NCBI GenBank assembly: GCA_030749435.1
Contig: JASMKH010000002.1
Location: 62,001 to 126,000 of the forward strand
Source: Phycisphaerales bacterium
GTDB taxonomy: Bacteria; Planctomycetota; Phycisphaerae; Phycisphaerales; SM1A02
Length of the DNA stretch: 64,000 nucleotides
Direction: 5' to 3'
Shown: positions 63,156-64,000 of the stretch, one piece after another
Position numbering within the stretch: position 1 is the stretch's first letter
How the letters are laid out: each line of letters opens with the position of its first letter
Translations under genes and position numbers: made by a program
The notes under the pieces: generated by a model
Told to the model about the DNA's origin: nothing
Seen by the model: the letters and a program-made list of their open reading frames with translations, nothing else
Databases searched by the model: none

Positions 63156-64000
63156 TCAGGGAGTCGCAATGGGGCCGTGGGCTGGGCGGGCTGGCACCGT
63201 GGCCCAGGCGCGGGCGTAGAGGTCGGTCGGGAAGGCGAGGTACCCCGGATAGTCGGCGCGGGCCCGATCGACTGAGCCGGTGTCCATCGTGACGAGGGCC
63301 ACCGCGTTCTCTGATTCGAGCACGACGGTGCCGTCGGGCGCCACGGCAATGCTCGGGCCGCCGATGGCGACATCCGCTTCGGGGCCGGGGCGATTGACAG
63401 AGAGCACCCAGCATCCGCTCGTCAGCGCATTGGCCTGGAAAATCAGCCGCCACTTGGCGTAGGTGCTGGTCTCGGAGGATCGCGGCACAAGAATCGCGTG
63501 CGCGCCTTGGGCTCCAAGAATATGACTTCCGAACGGCCGGTTGTTATCGCTGCAGATCTGGCACCCCAGTCGCATTCCAAATGCATCGATCGGTGTCGGG
63601 ACGGCGTCGCTGGCCTGATAGTGGTCCGCCTCCCAGAACCCCGGCTCATCCGGAATATGGATCTTGCGATAGGCATGGAGGAACGCGCCGTCGGGGCCGA
63701 AGAGCAGGGCGGTATTGAACCGGCGTCCCTGATCGTCGCGGACGATGGCCCCGCCGAGCAGGCCGATGCCGCACTCGGCGGCAATGGACGCCTGCAGTTG
63801 GTGTCGAGGGCCCAGCGGCGGCTCGGCATCCTCGTCCCGCGTCTGCTTCGTTGCAGGGACCCACGGCAACATCGCCAGTTCGGGAAGGACGGCAAGCGAG
63901 GCGCCAGCGGCGCGTGCTTCTTCGAGGCGACCTCGGAGTCGGTCCGGCCCGGTCGCGTCATGGAAGACATCGCGGATCAGCGCGATGGTGTGCGAGGTTT
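63156..64000 (-). CDS. Nitrilase-family carbon-nitrogen hydrolase (N-terminus outside window)
   Basis: About 281 residues visible; the frame is open to the last base, so the 5' end lies beyond 64000. The catalytic triad of the family is seen: Glu in AVLPELAML, Lys in YRKIHIPDEPGF, and Cys in GCQICSDNN. The Y-R-K-I-H-I-P-D-E-P-G-F segment is closest to the N-carbamoylputrescine amidase/beta-ureidopropionase branch, but SDNN after the Cys is not the usual D-x-W-F-P-E, so the substrate is uncertain. Confidence 0.9.
   Translation of the reverse strand, partial: TSHTIALIRDVFHDATGPDRLRGRLEEARAAGASLAVLPELAMLPWVPATKQTRDEDAEPPLGPRHQLQASIAAECGIGLLGGAIVRDDQGRRFNTALLFGPDGAFLHAYRKIHIPDEPGFWEADHYQASDAVPTPIDAFGMRLGCQICSDNNRPFGSHILGAQGAHAILVPRSSETSTYAKWRLIFQANALTSGCWVLSVNRPGPEADVAIGGPSIAVAPDGTVVLESENAVALVTMDTGSVDRARADYPGYLAFPTDLYARAWATVPARPAHGPIATP

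Overview
The window is a gene-dense, GC-rich (by eye about 65%) bacterial chromosome segment, almost certainly from a planctomycete and most like the Phycisphaerae. The lineage clues are inferred from gene content: a 78-residue small basic protein of the type shared by Planctomycetes, Verrucomicrobia and Chlamydiae, a joint cytochrome bc / caa3-type oxidase operon built from cytochrome-c fusions, an orphan FlgI-like lipoprotein with HEAT repeats, and a WXG100/FtsK-type locus. I saw no rRNA, tRNA, CRISPR array, insertion sequence or prophage. Nearly all of it reads as core chromosome rather than recently acquired DNA.

Layout. 1-2335 is the N-terminal part of SMC, running off the left edge. 2512-4314 is the FlgI-like lipoprotein, followed by a small ORF and a perfect inverted repeat. 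4990-10007 is a minus-strand operon of two tiny proteins sharing a W-x-D-x2-H-x4-E-x-F motif, a coiled-coil protein and a 1293-residue membrane-anchored FtsK/EccC-type ATPase; it resembles a minimal type VII (ESX/WXG100) secretion module and is the best candidate for an unusual system here. 10098-20453 is a ten-gene respiratory operon: oxidase subunits II, I and III, a membrane protein, a dihaem cytochrome c, a Rieske protein, a cytochrome b-c fusion, a CtaG-polyferredoxin fusion, a FixH/YtkA-like protein and a membrane-anchored beta-repeat protein. 20543-28226 holds hrpA, ugd, ogt, glyA and trmL. 28311-34246 holds an EF-G paralogue, then a cupin, two repeat-protein genes and a MATE transporter. 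34308-40974 (minus) holds infC, thrS, nrdR, a zinc-ribbon coiled-coil gene, cdsA, a rhodanese, recX and a TPR gene. 41014-49078 is mixed housekeeping (nth, moaE, acpS, aminotransferase, glycosyltransferase, thioesterase). 49142-54798 is a five-gene plus-strand operon (pyrF, solute-binding protein, cinA, folK, thioredoxin lipoprotein) in which each junction is a 4-base start/stop overlap. 54786-64000 holds dacB, ligA, uppP, aroK, rpmH, rnc, a repeat-rich membrane protein and a nitrilase that runs off the right edge.

How it works together. The respiratory operon encodes a quinol:cytochrome c oxidoreductase and its terminal oxidase as one unit, with cytochrome c domains on cytochrome b and on subunit II, so electron transfer may not need a soluble carrier. 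Several genes serve envelope building (ugd, uppP, dacB, cdsA, glycosyltransferase) or genome upkeep (smc, ligA, nth, recX, ogt).

The strongest pattern not tied to a single gene is in the start sites. At 12 genes a TANNNT box sits 6-8 bases upstream of the start codon with no Shine-Dalgarno sequence, the arrangement expected for leaderless mRNAs. Genes with the same box farther away usually have a leader and often a Shine-Dalgarno sequence.
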